A DNA stretch of 64,000 nucleotides, taken from contig JAMOAW010000026.1 of NCBI GenBank assembly GCA_039908535.1, positions 1 through 64,000 on the forward strand, in the 5' to 3' direction. Positions 8,749 to 17,759 of this stretch are shown here, piece after piece. The translations under genes were made by a program, and so were the position numbers. The first letter of the stretch is position 1; every line of letters starts with the position of its first letter. The stretch is from JAMOAW01 sp039908535 (lineage in GTDB: Bacteria > Pseudomonadota > Magnetococcia > Magnetococcales > JADFZT01). The notes below the pieces were generated by a model. It was not told the origin of the DNA, did no database searches, and saw only the letters and a list, made by a program, of their open reading frames with translations.

Positions 8749-10475
8749 GGGTGAATGCCGGGGGGGATGGAACTTTCTTCCGTCTGCATCTCTACCGCCT
8801 CCTTTACTCGATTTCGTCCAGTCTGTTTAGCCATATAAAGAGCTCGATCAGCGGCTTCGCATAGAGAAGCCCCCGTGCCATATTCAGGAAAACTGGCCAC
8901 CCCACAACTAAAGGTGACACTAAAGGTGCTATCTGCGGCATAAAAACGCACCTGAGAAAAATCAAGACGCAATTCGTCTAAAACTTGATGAGCTTGCTGA
9001 AGAGAGACACCCTGTAAAATAACTGCAAACTCCTCCCCCCCATATCGACCCACACAATCAGAATGGCGCAACCGCTGCTGCAACAGACGACCCATAGCCA
9101 TAATCACTTGATCCCCAACCGGGTGACCATAGGTGTCGTTGACCCTTTTAAAATGATCTAAATCAATCATAGCAAAACAGACTGGCACTTTCAGCCGCAA
9201 ACCGTTGGCCAAGGCACTCTCTAAAAATTGCTTGGTCGTGGTGTGATTAAATAATCCCGTTAAACTGTCCCGTACCATCAAGGCCCGCAAGCTACGCATC
9301 CGCTCGGCCCGCACCATAACCGCACCAATTAAATCATCGGGTCGAATCGGTTTGGTTAAAAAACCGTCCGCACCCACCTTGAGAGCAGAAAATTGCTTCT
9401 GGATGTCGGTCTCACTGGAGAGATAAACAATGGGTAAACTCAAATATTCGGGAATCTGCCGAATGACCTGCGCCACCTCTTGACCCGTGCAATGGGGCAT
9501 ATAAAAATCCATTAGGATCAAATCGACATGGAAGGTTTTTAAAATATCTAAAACCGTCTCTGGGGTGTGGAGAATGCGTGAACGTATTCCAACACTCTCC
9601 AAAATAGCCCCATGATAGGCGGCAATTTCTGGTTCGTCATCAACGATCAAAATGTGATAAGGGCTAGGTGACGCACGAGATGTCAACCGGTCTAATACCT
9701 CAACCAACTCCAATGGCTTGACCGGCTTGGTAAAATAGGCCATACCTCCCGCTCTGACCGATCGCAAGCGGGCTTCAAAATCCTCTCTGGCCGAAAAAAA
9801 TATCGTGGGCACTCTCCGATCTAAGCTTCGTTGAATCTCGTCAAGAATATCAATACCCAACGCATGACCCGCCGGAAAAATAATATCCATCACAATGACA
9901 TCTGGCACTCTTTGCGCGACCGCTTGACGCAAATGGGTTGGATCGGAAAAAGATATAATCTGGTAGCCAAAACAACCCAATTGCACCTTTAATTGCGCCA
10001 CCAATTCCAGATCATCGTCACACAAATAGATTAAATTCCCCGATGCTCGGTCTGTCTGATCGGTGACGGTCGGAGAAGCCAGTTCATAGGTAGGCATCCC
10101 CAAATAGTGCCTGTTGCTGGCCACAGTTTCCTCTAAAATCACCTTTTGCACGAGTTCCAATTCTGACAAATCGTCCAATAGACTCTGTATGCCCGATTCA
10201 TCCAAACAATAACCCGATGATTGCATAGCAGCCAACACCCGCTTTTCAGCGGTCATGGCCGAAGATTGCAGGGCACTCAAGCCAAATGAACCGCTGGTCC
10301 CTTTCAGGCTATGCAAAAGACGATGTAACGTCTCCAAAACAGCACGATTCTGCGCACCGACCCTCAATTCCATATAAAGTTGACGCAGCGCAGCCAACCG
10401 CTCTGGTAATTGGTGCAGATATTGTTTGCGAATCTGCAAAATTCGATCCTGCATCGTGCTGGAACGTTCGCTCAT
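8745..10475 (-). CDS. Hpt-REC-REC-GGDEF diguanylate cyclase (WspR-like output)
   Basis: 576 residues. The N-terminal Hpt domain has its phospho-His in LLHSLKGTSGSFG (about residue 60). REC1 has CDDD and the acceptor Asp in IVMDIIFPAG. REC2 has VDDE and LILMDFYMP. The C-terminal GGDEF domain has GRYGGEEF and an RHSD product-inhibition (I-) site five residues before it. It should make c-di-GMP under control of the neighbouring CheA. The operon position, right after CheA and a single REC, matches the output regulator of Wsp-type systems, but the Hpt and doubled receivers are unlike WspR. The ATG at 10475 starts 7 bases after the REC gene stop; the open frame extends further upstream through that gene. 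Confidence 0.9.
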   Translation of the reverse strand: MSERSSTMQDRILQIRKQYLHQLPERLAALRQLYMELRVGAQNRAVLETLHRLLHSLKGTSGSFGLSALQSSAMTAEKRVLAAMQSSGYCLDESGIQSLLDDLSELELVQKVILEETVASNRHYLGMPTYELASPTVTDQTDRASGNLIYLCDDDLELVAQLKVQLGCFGYQIISFSDPTHLRQAVAQRVPDVIVMDIIFPAGHALGIDILDEIQRSLDRRVPTIFFSAREDFEARLRSVRAGGMAYFTKPVKPLELVEVLDRLTSRASPSPYHILIVDDEPEIAAYHGAILESVGIRSRILHTPETVLDILKTFHVDLILMDFYMPHCTGQEVAQVIRQIPEYLSLPIVYLSSETDIQKQFSALKVGADGFLTKPIRPDDLIGAVMVRAERMRSLRALMVRDSLTGLFNHTTTKQFLESALANGLRLKVPVCFAMIDLDHFKRVNDTYGHPVGDQVIMAMGRLLQQRLRHSDCVGRYGGEEFAVILQGVSLQQAHQVLDELRLDFSQVRFYAADSTFSVTFSCGVASFPEYGTGASLCEAADRALYMAKQTGRNRVKEAVEMQTEESSIPPGIHP

Positions 10476-10482
10476 GGTGTGA

Positions 10483-10854
10483 TCATTCCAATTTATGATG
10501 ACGTGCCAATACCGACTGAACCAAACTAGGCAACGACTCTTCCAAAGAACCATCCTTCATAAGACAACCATCCATAGCCGGTTCTTTGGCCATGGAAACC
10601 TGTGGATCGTCTCCAGTCAAAAGAATGAAAGGAAGAGCAACCCCTTGAGCGCGTAACTCCCAGAAAAGTTCTATTCCGTTGATCATAGGCATGTTTAAAT
10701 CGGAAATGATGCAATCTATCTCTGGATGGTCGTTTAATTGTTCCAGGGCATGAACGCCGTTGTCGGCCACAATGGCGGTATAACCATTCCCTTCCAAAAT
10801 AGCCGCCGTCATTGCACCAGCCAAATCATCATCGTCTACCACAAGAATTTTCAT
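10483..10854 (-). CDS. Single-domain response regulator (CheY-like)
   Basis: 123 residues consisting of one receiver: acidic pocket VVDDDD, phospho-acceptor Asp52 in IISDLNMPMINGIE, Thr in ILLTGDD, and a Lys in CLMKDGS near the end. There is no output domain, so it probably relays or buffers phosphate between CheA and the Hpt-REC-REC-GGDEF protein encoded 7 bases downstream, whose Hpt domain would suit a relay. Start ATG at 10854 behind AAGGGA. Confidence 0.88.
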   Translation of the reverse strand: MKILVVDDDDLAGAMTAAILEGNGYTAIVADNGVHALEQLNDHPEIDCIISDLNMPMINGIELFWELRAQGVALPFILLTGDDPQVSMAKEPAMDGCLMKDGSLEESLPSLVQSVLARHHKLE

Positions 10855-10880
10855 AGATATTTTCCCTTTTGTTAAGTAAA

Positions 10881-10926
10881 AAAACAAAACCCTGGGGGAT
10901 GCCCCCAGACCCCCTCTTTTTTTTAG
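10881..10926. repeat. Family A repeat, short fragment
   Basis: CCCTGGGGGATGCCCCCAGACCCC plus a T8 run, about 46 bp, lying between cheA and the receiver gene inside the operon. It contains one hairpin with a T tract and could attenuate transcription within the operon. Confidence 0.65.
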
Positions 10927-10944
10927 TTACATTAAAAAAACCAC

Positions 10945-13059
10945 TCAACCCAACAAATTACGCAAAATATCCAATAAATTATGTTGCTCAAAGTCACTTT
11001 TAACAATATAGGCATCGGCTCCAACTTCAATACCGCGCCGTTTGTCCTCTTCTTTGGCACGGGAGGTAATGATAATAATAGGCGTGTTTTTTAAATGCTC
11101 TTCCTGACGCAATCGTGCCGTCATAGAAAAACCATCCATGCGCGGCATCTCCACATCGGTTAATATCGCATCAAATTCTCCTGTCAAAGCCAACTCAAGC
11201 CCTTCCAGGCCATCTTCTGCCAAAATCACTTGATAGCCGTGGGCTTGCAGCACCTCTTTTTCGATCTCACGGGTATTGATGGAATCGTCTACAACCAAAA
11301 TACGCGCTTTTATGCTCCGGCTCTCCTGGTCTGTCTCCACATAACGAATCTTACGCGCCAAAACCAACAGGGCCGGAAGATGCAGCAGATTGACCAAAGA
11401 ATGATGCCCGGTCACCACCATACCAACCACCAATGGATTGTGACGCATGTGCAAAGGCAACGGCTTAATCACCATATCCCGTTCGTCCAACAGTTGATCC
11501 ACAATCAACGCAATTTTTTCTTGTTGTACCTGCACCACAACCAACAACAGCCCAAAAGAGGAGGAGGAAATAGGAGAAGTGGGCACTGGAAGCGTGAGAA
11601 GGTGCCCAAGGGCAACCACCGGAATAAATTCATTATGAACCACCACAGCTTGACCTCCCGATATCTGCAATAAATCCTCGGATTGCACACGCAAAAGGTG
11701 CACAACATATTGGGCGGTAAATCCCAAAAGCTGCCCCTGCACCTCACAAATCAACACCCGCATCATGGCCAATGAAAGAGGTAAACGAATGGTAAATGAA
11801 CACCCTTGACCACTCTGACTCTGCACCTGAACCATCCCTTGCAAATCATCAACAATGGTTTTTTTAACCACATCCATGCCCGCTCCACGACCAGAAATAT
11901 CGGTGATAATGGGACTGGTACTAAAACCAGGCAAAAAAATCATCTCAGCCAATTGCGCCTCGGTCAACAGAACCGCCTGCCCCTCCGGGACAATTCCTCT
12001 TTGTACGGCCTTGGCCCGAATACGCTCCAAAGGCAATCCCCGTCCATCATCCACAATATGCACAAGAACCCAGGCCCCCTCCTGGCGCACCTGCAACTGC
12101 AGGCGACCATAGGCCGCTTTACCCGCCGCCCTGCGCTCTTCTGGCTCTTCAATGCCATGATCCACTGCGTTGCGCAAAAGATGAACCAACGGATCTCCCA
12201 AACGGTCGATAATCTGCCGATCCAATTCAATTTCACCCCCCATCACCTCGCACTCCACCTCCTTGCCCAATGAACGAGCCAACTCCCGTACCAAGTGGGC
12301 CGAAGGCTCCAACACCGTAGACAAAGGCAACATACGCAAAAGCAAAGCCTTATCGTTGAGGGCCAACATCAACTGCTCCTGCATCAACACATGATCACGC
12401 AACGAGAGAATCATCGTGTGCCAAGCGTGAGACAGCTCCGTTAAAGAGAGTTCCCCAATACGGCGTTCCAGATGCCGAGCATCAAAAAAAATCTGTTTAA
12501 TTAATTCATTACTTAAAATAACCTCTCCCATCAACTTGATCATCTCATCCAGTTTGGCCAGCTTGACACGAACCGTCTCTGGCGTTTTTAGGCTGGTGAT
12601 AACCTCTTTAGGGGGATTCGGGAGAGGCTCCGGGGGAGAAACCGGCGGGACAAGAGACGGCGAAGGTGGGGTGTCGCCACGCATAGCCTCGTGCAAGGCG
12701 GCAAAAAGAGCCTCATCAGGCGGGGGTAGCTCGGCACCCGCCTCCACACAATCCACCAACGAAAAAAGAAGGTCCACTCCACGCATGAGCAAACGGCCCA
12801 GATCAGGGGTAAAAACCAGACGATCTTCACGTAAACTACCCAAAACCTCTTCCAATTGATGGGCTGTATCGCTGATGACCAACAATTTCAACATGCGCGA
12901 CGACCCTTTGAGGGTATGGGCGGCCCGAAAAATGGTATTCACCCGCTCTTTATCGGTGGGATCTTTGGCCAATTCGCCAATCCCTTCCGTCAACCGGTGC
13001 AGGTTCTCCCGTCCCTCCTCGACAAAACGAGCCAAAAAACGGCTCATGTCTAGTGCCAT
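10945..13059 (-). CDS. cheA: Hybrid chemosensory kinase CheA with C-terminal receiver (WspE-like)
   Basis: 704 residues. P1/Hpt has the phospho-His at 48 in FRAAHTLKGSSRML. A proline-rich linker covers about 125-160 with no recognisable P2. The dimerisation helices are near 165-230 and the HATPase near 275-425 (LLRNAVDHGIEEPEERR, DDGRGL, GRGAGMDVVK). A CheW-like P5 domain covers about 430-560, and a receiver about 585-704 (VVDDS, acceptor Asp in AILTDVEMPRMDG). A CheA with a fused receiver is typical of Wsp/Frz/Chp-type alternative chemosensory systems rather than flagellar taxis. It lies 15 bases after cheR. Two in-frame ATGs (13059 and 13047) are possible starts. Confidence 0.94.
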   Translation of the reverse strand: MALDMSRFLARFVEEGRENLHRLTEGIGELAKDPTDKERVNTIFRAAHTLKGSSRMLKLLVISDTAHQLEEVLGSLREDRLVFTPDLGRLLMRGVDLLFSLVDCVEAGAELPPPDEALFAALHEAMRGDTPPSPSLVPPVSPPEPLPNPPKEVITSLKTPETVRVKLAKLDEMIKLMGEVILSNELIKQIFFDARHLERRIGELSLTELSHAWHTMILSLRDHVLMQEQLMLALNDKALLLRMLPLSTVLEPSAHLVRELARSLGKEVECEVMGGEIELDRQIIDRLGDPLVHLLRNAVDHGIEEPEERRAAGKAAYGRLQLQVRQEGAWVLVHIVDDGRGLPLERIRAKAVQRGIVPEGQAVLLTEAQLAEMIFLPGFSTSPIITDISGRGAGMDVVKKTIVDDLQGMVQVQSQSGQGCSFTIRLPLSLAMMRVLICEVQGQLLGFTAQYVVHLLRVQSEDLLQISGGQAVVVHNEFIPVVALGHLLTLPVPTSPISSSSFGLLLVVVQVQQEKIALIVDQLLDERDMVIKPLPLHMRHNPLVVGMVVTGHHSLVNLLHLPALLVLARKIRYVETDQESRSIKARILVVDDSINTREIEKEVLQAHGYQVILAEDGLEGLELALTGEFDAILTDVEMPRMDGFSMTARLRQEEHLKNTPIIIITSRAKEEDKRRGIEVGADAYIVKSDFEQHNLLDILRNLLG

Positions 13060-13073
13060 GGACGTTTCATCTT

Positions 13074-14492
13074 CTAAGATGCCTCTTTTTCATGTTGCAA
13101 CTGCGCCAAATGGTGTTGACACAAAAAATGAACCTCATGTAACGGCACGCCCAGCGGCAGGTGATCGTAGGTTGGTATTTTGTTTTTGGGCTGGGCCAAT
13201 TGCTGAAGAACAATAAAATATTCCCGTTTGGCCAGCATCGTCTGCTTTTGCAAACGATAAAGTTCGGCCAGAGAATAGTGGGCCAACCAGCACTCTGGTT
13301 GCGCGTAAATCGCCTGTTTAAACCAACGCATCGCTTCCCCATACCGCTGCTGCCAACGGCTGATTTGACCCAACGATAACAACGTCTCTATGGACCAAGG
13401 TTCAAGAGAAAGCGCCTGGTGAGCCGTTTGTTCAGCCTCAAGAAAGCTCTTGCGATTCAATAAAATATGCGCTTTAAGCTGCAAGGCACGCAAGGTATCC
13501 ACCCCCTGTTCCAACAAGGCGTCAAGGCATGCTATGGATTCTTGGTAGCGTTTTTCCCGGGCCAAAAGCAAAGCGGTGGCATACGACAAAACGGTGGATT
13601 GCTTTATGGGCAACGGATCGAAAAGTTGCTTTTCTTCGGCTCTTGGCAAGGGCAAAGAGAGCTCTTCCTTCTCGGCAGGTGGCGTCACGGCGTGACCAAA
13701 ATAAAAAACACCACCTGCCTGGATTTGAGGCAAAATACCAAAATCGTTGGCCAATGTTTCCGTATGGCCAACAATCAAACTCCCCCCAAAGGCAAGCCGT
13801 TCGGCCAGACGGGTAAAAATGACCCGACGAGGGAGCGTGTCAAAATAAATAGAGACATTCCGAAAAAAAATCACATCCAGATCATAAAGGGAGTCCGGCC
13901 ATGTATCACTAAATAAATTAAAAGAAAACAAAGAAACAGACTCACGAATGGCCGATGAAAGCTGCCATTCCCCGCACGACAAAGGGGTAAAATAACGGCG
14001 TTGCAACTCGTTGGGCAGATTACGAAATGAATAGGAGCGATAAATACCCTGAAACGCCTTTTCCAAGGCCAATTGATCGATATCTCCCCCCAAAACAGTA
14101 AAAAGAGAACGCCCCGCCGAACCAAATTTTTCCTGTAAAGCCATGCGTATGGAATAAGGCTCCTCACCAGAAGAGCATCCCGCACTAAAAATACGCACAG
14201 GCCTCTCCCCTTGGCGGCGCGCCAATAAACGGGGCACCAAAACCTCGGTCAGCAGGTGCAGATGTTCTGACTCCCGATAAAAATAGGTTTCGTTGATGGT
14301 CAACAAGTGAATCAAATTTTGAAACTCGGTAGCATCGTTGTGCAGACGGTGCAAATATTGCTCGGTGTGATCTATTTTTAAATATTGACAACGACGCGCC
14401 ACGGCGCAAGTCAACTGTTCTTCTCTACTCCCTGCAAACAAAAGTCCGCAACGATGTTTGATGAGCCTATGAAATGGAGAAAGATCAATCAT
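13074..14492 (-). CDS. cheR: CheR methyltransferase with C-terminal TPR repeats (WspC-like)
   Basis: 472 residues. Residues 1-270 are CheR: NETYFYRE, the SAM-binding SAGCSSGEEPYS near 104, and DVIFFRNVSIYF. It methylates receptor glutamates. The remaining ~200 residues hold helical TPR-like repeats (SYATALLLAREKRYQESIAC, HILLNRKSFLEAEQTAHQAL, WQQRYGEAMRWFKQAI). CheR-TPR fusions are characteristic of Wsp-type and related systems, where the TPRs modulate methyltransferase action. Its start overlaps the cheB stop by 4 bases. Confidence 0.94.
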   Translation of the reverse strand: MIDLSPFHRLIKHRCGLLFAGSREEQLTCAVARRCQYLKIDHTEQYLHRLHNDATEFQNLIHLLTINETYFYRESEHLHLLTEVLVPRLLARRQGERPVRIFSAGCSSGEEPYSIRMALQEKFGSAGRSLFTVLGGDIDQLALEKAFQGIYRSYSFRNLPNELQRRYFTPLSCGEWQLSSAIRESVSLFSFNLFSDTWPDSLYDLDVIFFRNVSIYFDTLPRRVIFTRLAERLAFGGSLIVGHTETLANDFGILPQIQAGGVFYFGHAVTPPAEKEELSLPLPRAEEKQLFDPLPIKQSTVLSYATALLLAREKRYQESIACLDALLEQGVDTLRALQLKAHILLNRKSFLEAEQTAHQALSLEPWSIETLLSLGQISRWQQRYGEAMRWFKQAIYAQPECWLAHYSLAELYRLQKQTMLAKREYFIVLQQLAQPKNKIPTYDHLPLGVPLHEVHFLCQHHLAQLQHEKEAS

Positions 14493-15541
14493 GGGTATCG
14501 GGTGATTCGTCCTGTAATCACTCCCTTGTAGACAATATTATTCAGCCAATTTGGAATCTTTTGTAACGAAAGGATCTCTTGGATACAACCCGTCTCAATA
14601 GCGGCTTTGTTCATGCCAAACACCACCGAAGAGGATTCATCTTGAGCCATGGTAATCCCCTTTGCCTGATGAATCGCCATCATCCCCCGCACCCCATCGT
14701 TGCCCATACCGGTGAGAATCATGCCAATCACTTTAGAGCCAAAAACGTTCGCCGCCGAAGTCAACAGAGCGTCACAATTGGGATGATATATCTCATCCGT
14801 GCGTTGCGGGAGCAGAGTCAGGCATCTGTTTTTGGTGATGGTGAGATTTTTTTCCGACGGCACCAGATAGACTGTTCCACAGCGCAACGATTCCCCCTCT
14901 TGTGGTAAACGAACAGTTAACGGGCAAAGGGTATTGAGCCACTGGGCCATACCCGCAGAAAAACCGCTGCTGTTGTGTTGGGCAATGAGAATAGGAGCAG
15001 GAAAATCCCCCAACAATTGCGCCAAAATAACGGCCAAAGCCTGTGGACCACCCGTCGAAGCCGCCACAACAACCACCCGACTCTCAGGCGACAATATCGG
15101 TGCGGGATTGGAAGTACGCCCGCGGGAGGCGTAGGGATGGGCGTAATGACGCACATGACGAATAACGGGAACTCCAGCCAAAAGCTTTACTTTTAAAATA
15201 AACGCTTCCCCTTGCTGAATATCCGGTTTGACCATCACCTCCAAGGCCCCCTTAGAAACGGCCTCATAGGCACTTCGAGCATCCGCTTGATTACTCACCA
15301 TTAAAATTGGAACAGCGCAGGTTGCCATGATCTCTTCAATGGCTTGCAGACCGTTCATGACCGGCATGTTTAGATCCATGGTGATTAAATTTGGTTTGAG
15401 ATCCTCGGCCAGTTGTACCCCCTCCAAACCATTACTCGCCTCGCCGACCACGGTAATCTCTGGGTCGTTTTCCAGCAATCCCCGCAAAAGAAGTCGCGCA
15501 GTAGGACTGTCATCGACGATCAAAACGCGCACCTTGGCCAT
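14489..15541 (-). CDS. cheB: Chemotaxis methylesterase/glutamine deamidase CheB
   Basis: 350 residues. The receiver domain (1-120) has VVDDS and the acceptor Asp56 in LITMDLNMPVMNG. The methylesterase domain (about 155-340) carries the Ser-His-Asp triad: Ser in AASTGGPQAL, His in IAQHNSSGFS, Asp in GMGNDGVRGM. It removes methyl groups from MCPs after phosphorylation by CheA. It starts 7 bases after the MCP gene stop, and so is co-transcribed with its receptor. Confidence 0.95.
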   Translation of the reverse strand: MAKVRVLIVDDSPTARLLLRGLLENDPEITVVGEASNGLEGVQLAEDLKPNLITMDLNMPVMNGLQAIEEIMATCAVPILMVSNQADARSAYEAVSKGALEVMVKPDIQQGEAFILKVKLLAGVPVIRHVRHYAHPYASRGRTSNPAPILSPESRVVVVAASTGGPQALAVILAQLLGDFPAPILIAQHNSSGFSAGMAQWLNTLCPLTVRLPQEGESLRCGTVYLVPSEKNLTITKNRCLTLLPQRTDEIYHPNCDALLTSAANVFGSKVIGMILTGMGNDGVRGMMAIHQAKGITMAQDESSSVVFGMNKAAIETGCIQEILSLQKIPNWLNNIVYKGVITGRITRYP

Positions 15542-15548
15542 GATGGGG

Positions 15549-17486
15549 TTACGCGCCTTTTTCTTTCTGGCGAGTCAATTTAAACTGACCGACCAATAAT
15601 TTTAATTGGCCGGATAAAAGACTCATGTTTTGAGCTATTTCCGCAATACGATCCACCCCTTGCGCCGAATTGGAACTGGAGCTAACAATCTCACGCAGGG
15701 CGATCACCACCTGATTGCTGGCAGTGCGTTGCTGTTGGGTGGAGAGTGAAATCTGTTGGGCGGCGGTGCTGCTTTGCCGGGCGGCTTCCACCAATTCGGT
15801 CAACCGTTTAGAAGTATGGTTAGAGGCCACAATCCCCTCCTCAATCCCCGTGGCCCCCTTTTCCGAGGTGAGAACCAAACGGTTGATCGCACTTTGTATC
15901 TCGCCCACCTTTTTCTCAATCTCGGCGGTAGAATCGGTGACGCTGTCGGCCAATCGACGTATTTCCGAGGCCACCACCCCAAAACGACGCCCCGCCTCCC
16001 CGGCACTTGAGGCCTCCAGAGCGGCATTAAAGGCAATCAATTTGGTCTGATCGGCAATGTTATTGATCATCTCCATCACTTTGCCAATCTCCTTGGATTT
16101 ACCGCCCAGGGCCACAATCTCCTCTAAACTGTGTTGATTCTCTCTTTTAATCTGACCCATTTGGGTCACCACCGTCTGCATGGCCTCGGTCCCTTTTTTA
16201 CTGCTATCCCAAGTTTGATTGGCGATATCAACAACCGTTTTGGAATATTCGGCAATCTGGGTGGAGGAGGCGGACAACTCTTCCATAGTGGAGGTGATCT
16301 CCGCCACTGCCGAGGACATTTCATTGGAATTGGCGGCCTGTTCATGGACCGAAGAGGCTATTTCATGCGCTGCTTCAAAGACATTAATCGCATGGATTTC
16401 TAAATCTCCAAGCAAGATACTTAATTTTTGACGCATCTCTCCTGCGGCACGCGCCAGGGTTGCAATTTCATCCCGTCCCTCAACCCTCACCTCATGCACC
16501 AAATCGCCTTGCGCAACTAAATTGACACTGTTGACCACCCGCTGCAGACGATTGGTGATGGTGCGTGCCATGATGAGGGATTGCAGTAAACCAAACAACA
16601 AAGCCATCCCAGCAACAAAAATGGTATCTTGACGGGCTTCCGCCACGGTTTGACGATAGGCCTTGCGATCCAAAGCCACTTCAATAACCCCAATGGGGAG
16701 ACCCGAATAATCCTTGACAGCCTCGGCATAAACAACATGTTCCGTCCCTTGGAGCAGAACATTTTTCAGGAGTGAACTCCCAGAGATGACCCGTTTAAGC
16801 TCTTCATAACTCAGCAATGCCCCCTCTTGAAAGGTGGGCGTATAGGTTGTAAATTTTTCGCCATCCACCAAATGCAAACCGGTATGCAACTCCTCTTCTG
16901 CATAACGTTTTTCAAAAGCATCAAAATACTCTTGTCCGATAGAAATACCAAACTCCACCGAGCCCAAATGGCGTCCTTCATAAAAGACCGGCACAATACC
17001 CCGCGCCCCCAAGCCCGCCACACCGCTTTCTAAACCTTGAGTGGGTTTTTGCGTCTGATTGGTGTTGACTACAGTATGCCGAAAAGAGGAGAGATCGTCG
17101 CCAAATTTTTCCGGTTTGTGTAAACGTAAAAAGGAGATGGCCGGCGGGGTATGAAATTGAAACTGCTCCACATCATATTGGCTGGCCAATATCTGTTGAA
17201 CCGGAAGAAACATTTTTTTTAAAGCCTCCCGCTCCCCATCGGCAAAAAATTTTTGAACCATGGGAAGATTGGCCACCAGGGCACTCATGGCTTCCGCCCG
17301 TTGCGTCTGGCTGATGATGCCATCATGGATTTCTCGAGTATAGGCGCGCAATTGTTGGTATTCCTCTTCGCGAATCCGTTTCTCCAGATGAACCATGTTG
17401 GTGTAGGCCATCGCAGCCACCATTAAAAGAATGGTAAATCCCATTCCCAATAGAATATTAACCCAGAGCCGCATCGTTTTGAACAT
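15549..17486 (-). CDS. Methyl-accepting chemotaxis protein with periplasmic Cache-like sensor
   Basis: 645 residues and the first gene of the chemosensory operon. TM1 is at about 9-29. The periplasmic region (about 30-290) resembles a dCache-type ligand-binding domain (FLRLHKPEKFGDDLSSFR, LGSVEFGISIG). TM2 is at about 290-310 and a HAMP at about 312-365. The cytoplasmic coiled coil has the conserved hairpin tip QTKLIAFNAALEASSAGEAG near residue 490. Length and a HAMP-linked periplasmic sensor fit a WspA-like surface or environmental sensor, but the ligand cannot be told from sequence. Confidence 0.93.
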   Translation of the reverse strand: MFKTMRLWVNILLGMGFTILLMVAAMAYTNMVHLEKRIREEEYQQLRAYTREIHDGIISQTQRAEAMSALVANLPMVQKFFADGEREALKKMFLPVQQILASQYDVEQFQFHTPPAISFLRLHKPEKFGDDLSSFRHTVVNTNQTQKPTQGLESGVAGLGARGIVPVFYEGRHLGSVEFGISIGQEYFDAFEKRYAEEELHTGLHLVDGEKFTTYTPTFQEGALLSYEELKRVISGSSLLKNVLLQGTEHVVYAEAVKDYSGLPIGVIEVALDRKAYRQTVAEARQDTIFVAGMALLFGLLQSLIMARTITNRLQRVVNSVNLVAQGDLVHEVRVEGRDEIATLARAAGEMRQKLSILLGDLEIHAINVFEAAHEIASSVHEQAANSNEMSSAVAEITSTMEELSASSTQIAEYSKTVVDIANQTWDSSKKGTEAMQTVVTQMGQIKRENQHSLEEIVALGGKSKEIGKVMEMINNIADQTKLIAFNAALEASSAGEAGRRFGVVASEIRRLADSVTDSTAEIEKKVGEIQSAINRLVLTSEKGATGIEEGIVASNHTSKRLTELVEAARQSSTAAQQISLSTQQQRTASNQVVIALREIVSSSSNSAQGVDRIAEIAQNMSLLSGQLKLLVGQFKLTRQKEKGA

Positions 17487-17516
17487 GTTGTTCCCCTAGA
17501 AAAATGCCCTCGCTGA

Positions 17517-17672
17517 ACAGGATGCCCTGCGGACAAAAAATCACAAACAAAACCCTGGGGGATGAATCCCCCAGACCCGCTCTTTTTTTTAAGAATTAAA
17601 AGAAAAGGGTGGGGGGTATTGGGGGGCGGTTCTCCGCCCCCCAAGGTCTTGATTTTTATTTTTCCGATACAT
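17517..17672 (+). repeat. Family A repeat, full length
   Basis: All blocks are present: GATGCCCTGCGG, the GGGGGATGAATCCCCC palindrome, the T8/A run, the GGGGGGCGG hairpin and CCGATACAT. It occupies the gap between the hybrid kinase stop (17760) and the MCP start (17486), with its right end toward the upstream gene's 3' end, as in almost all copies. Confidence 0.9.
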
Positions 17673-17759
17673 TTAAAAAAAAGATGCGCATGAATATACC
17701 GGAAAGTCACCAAAAAAACATTCTTTTTTTAGTATTGCTTTAATAATTTAAATATCTCG

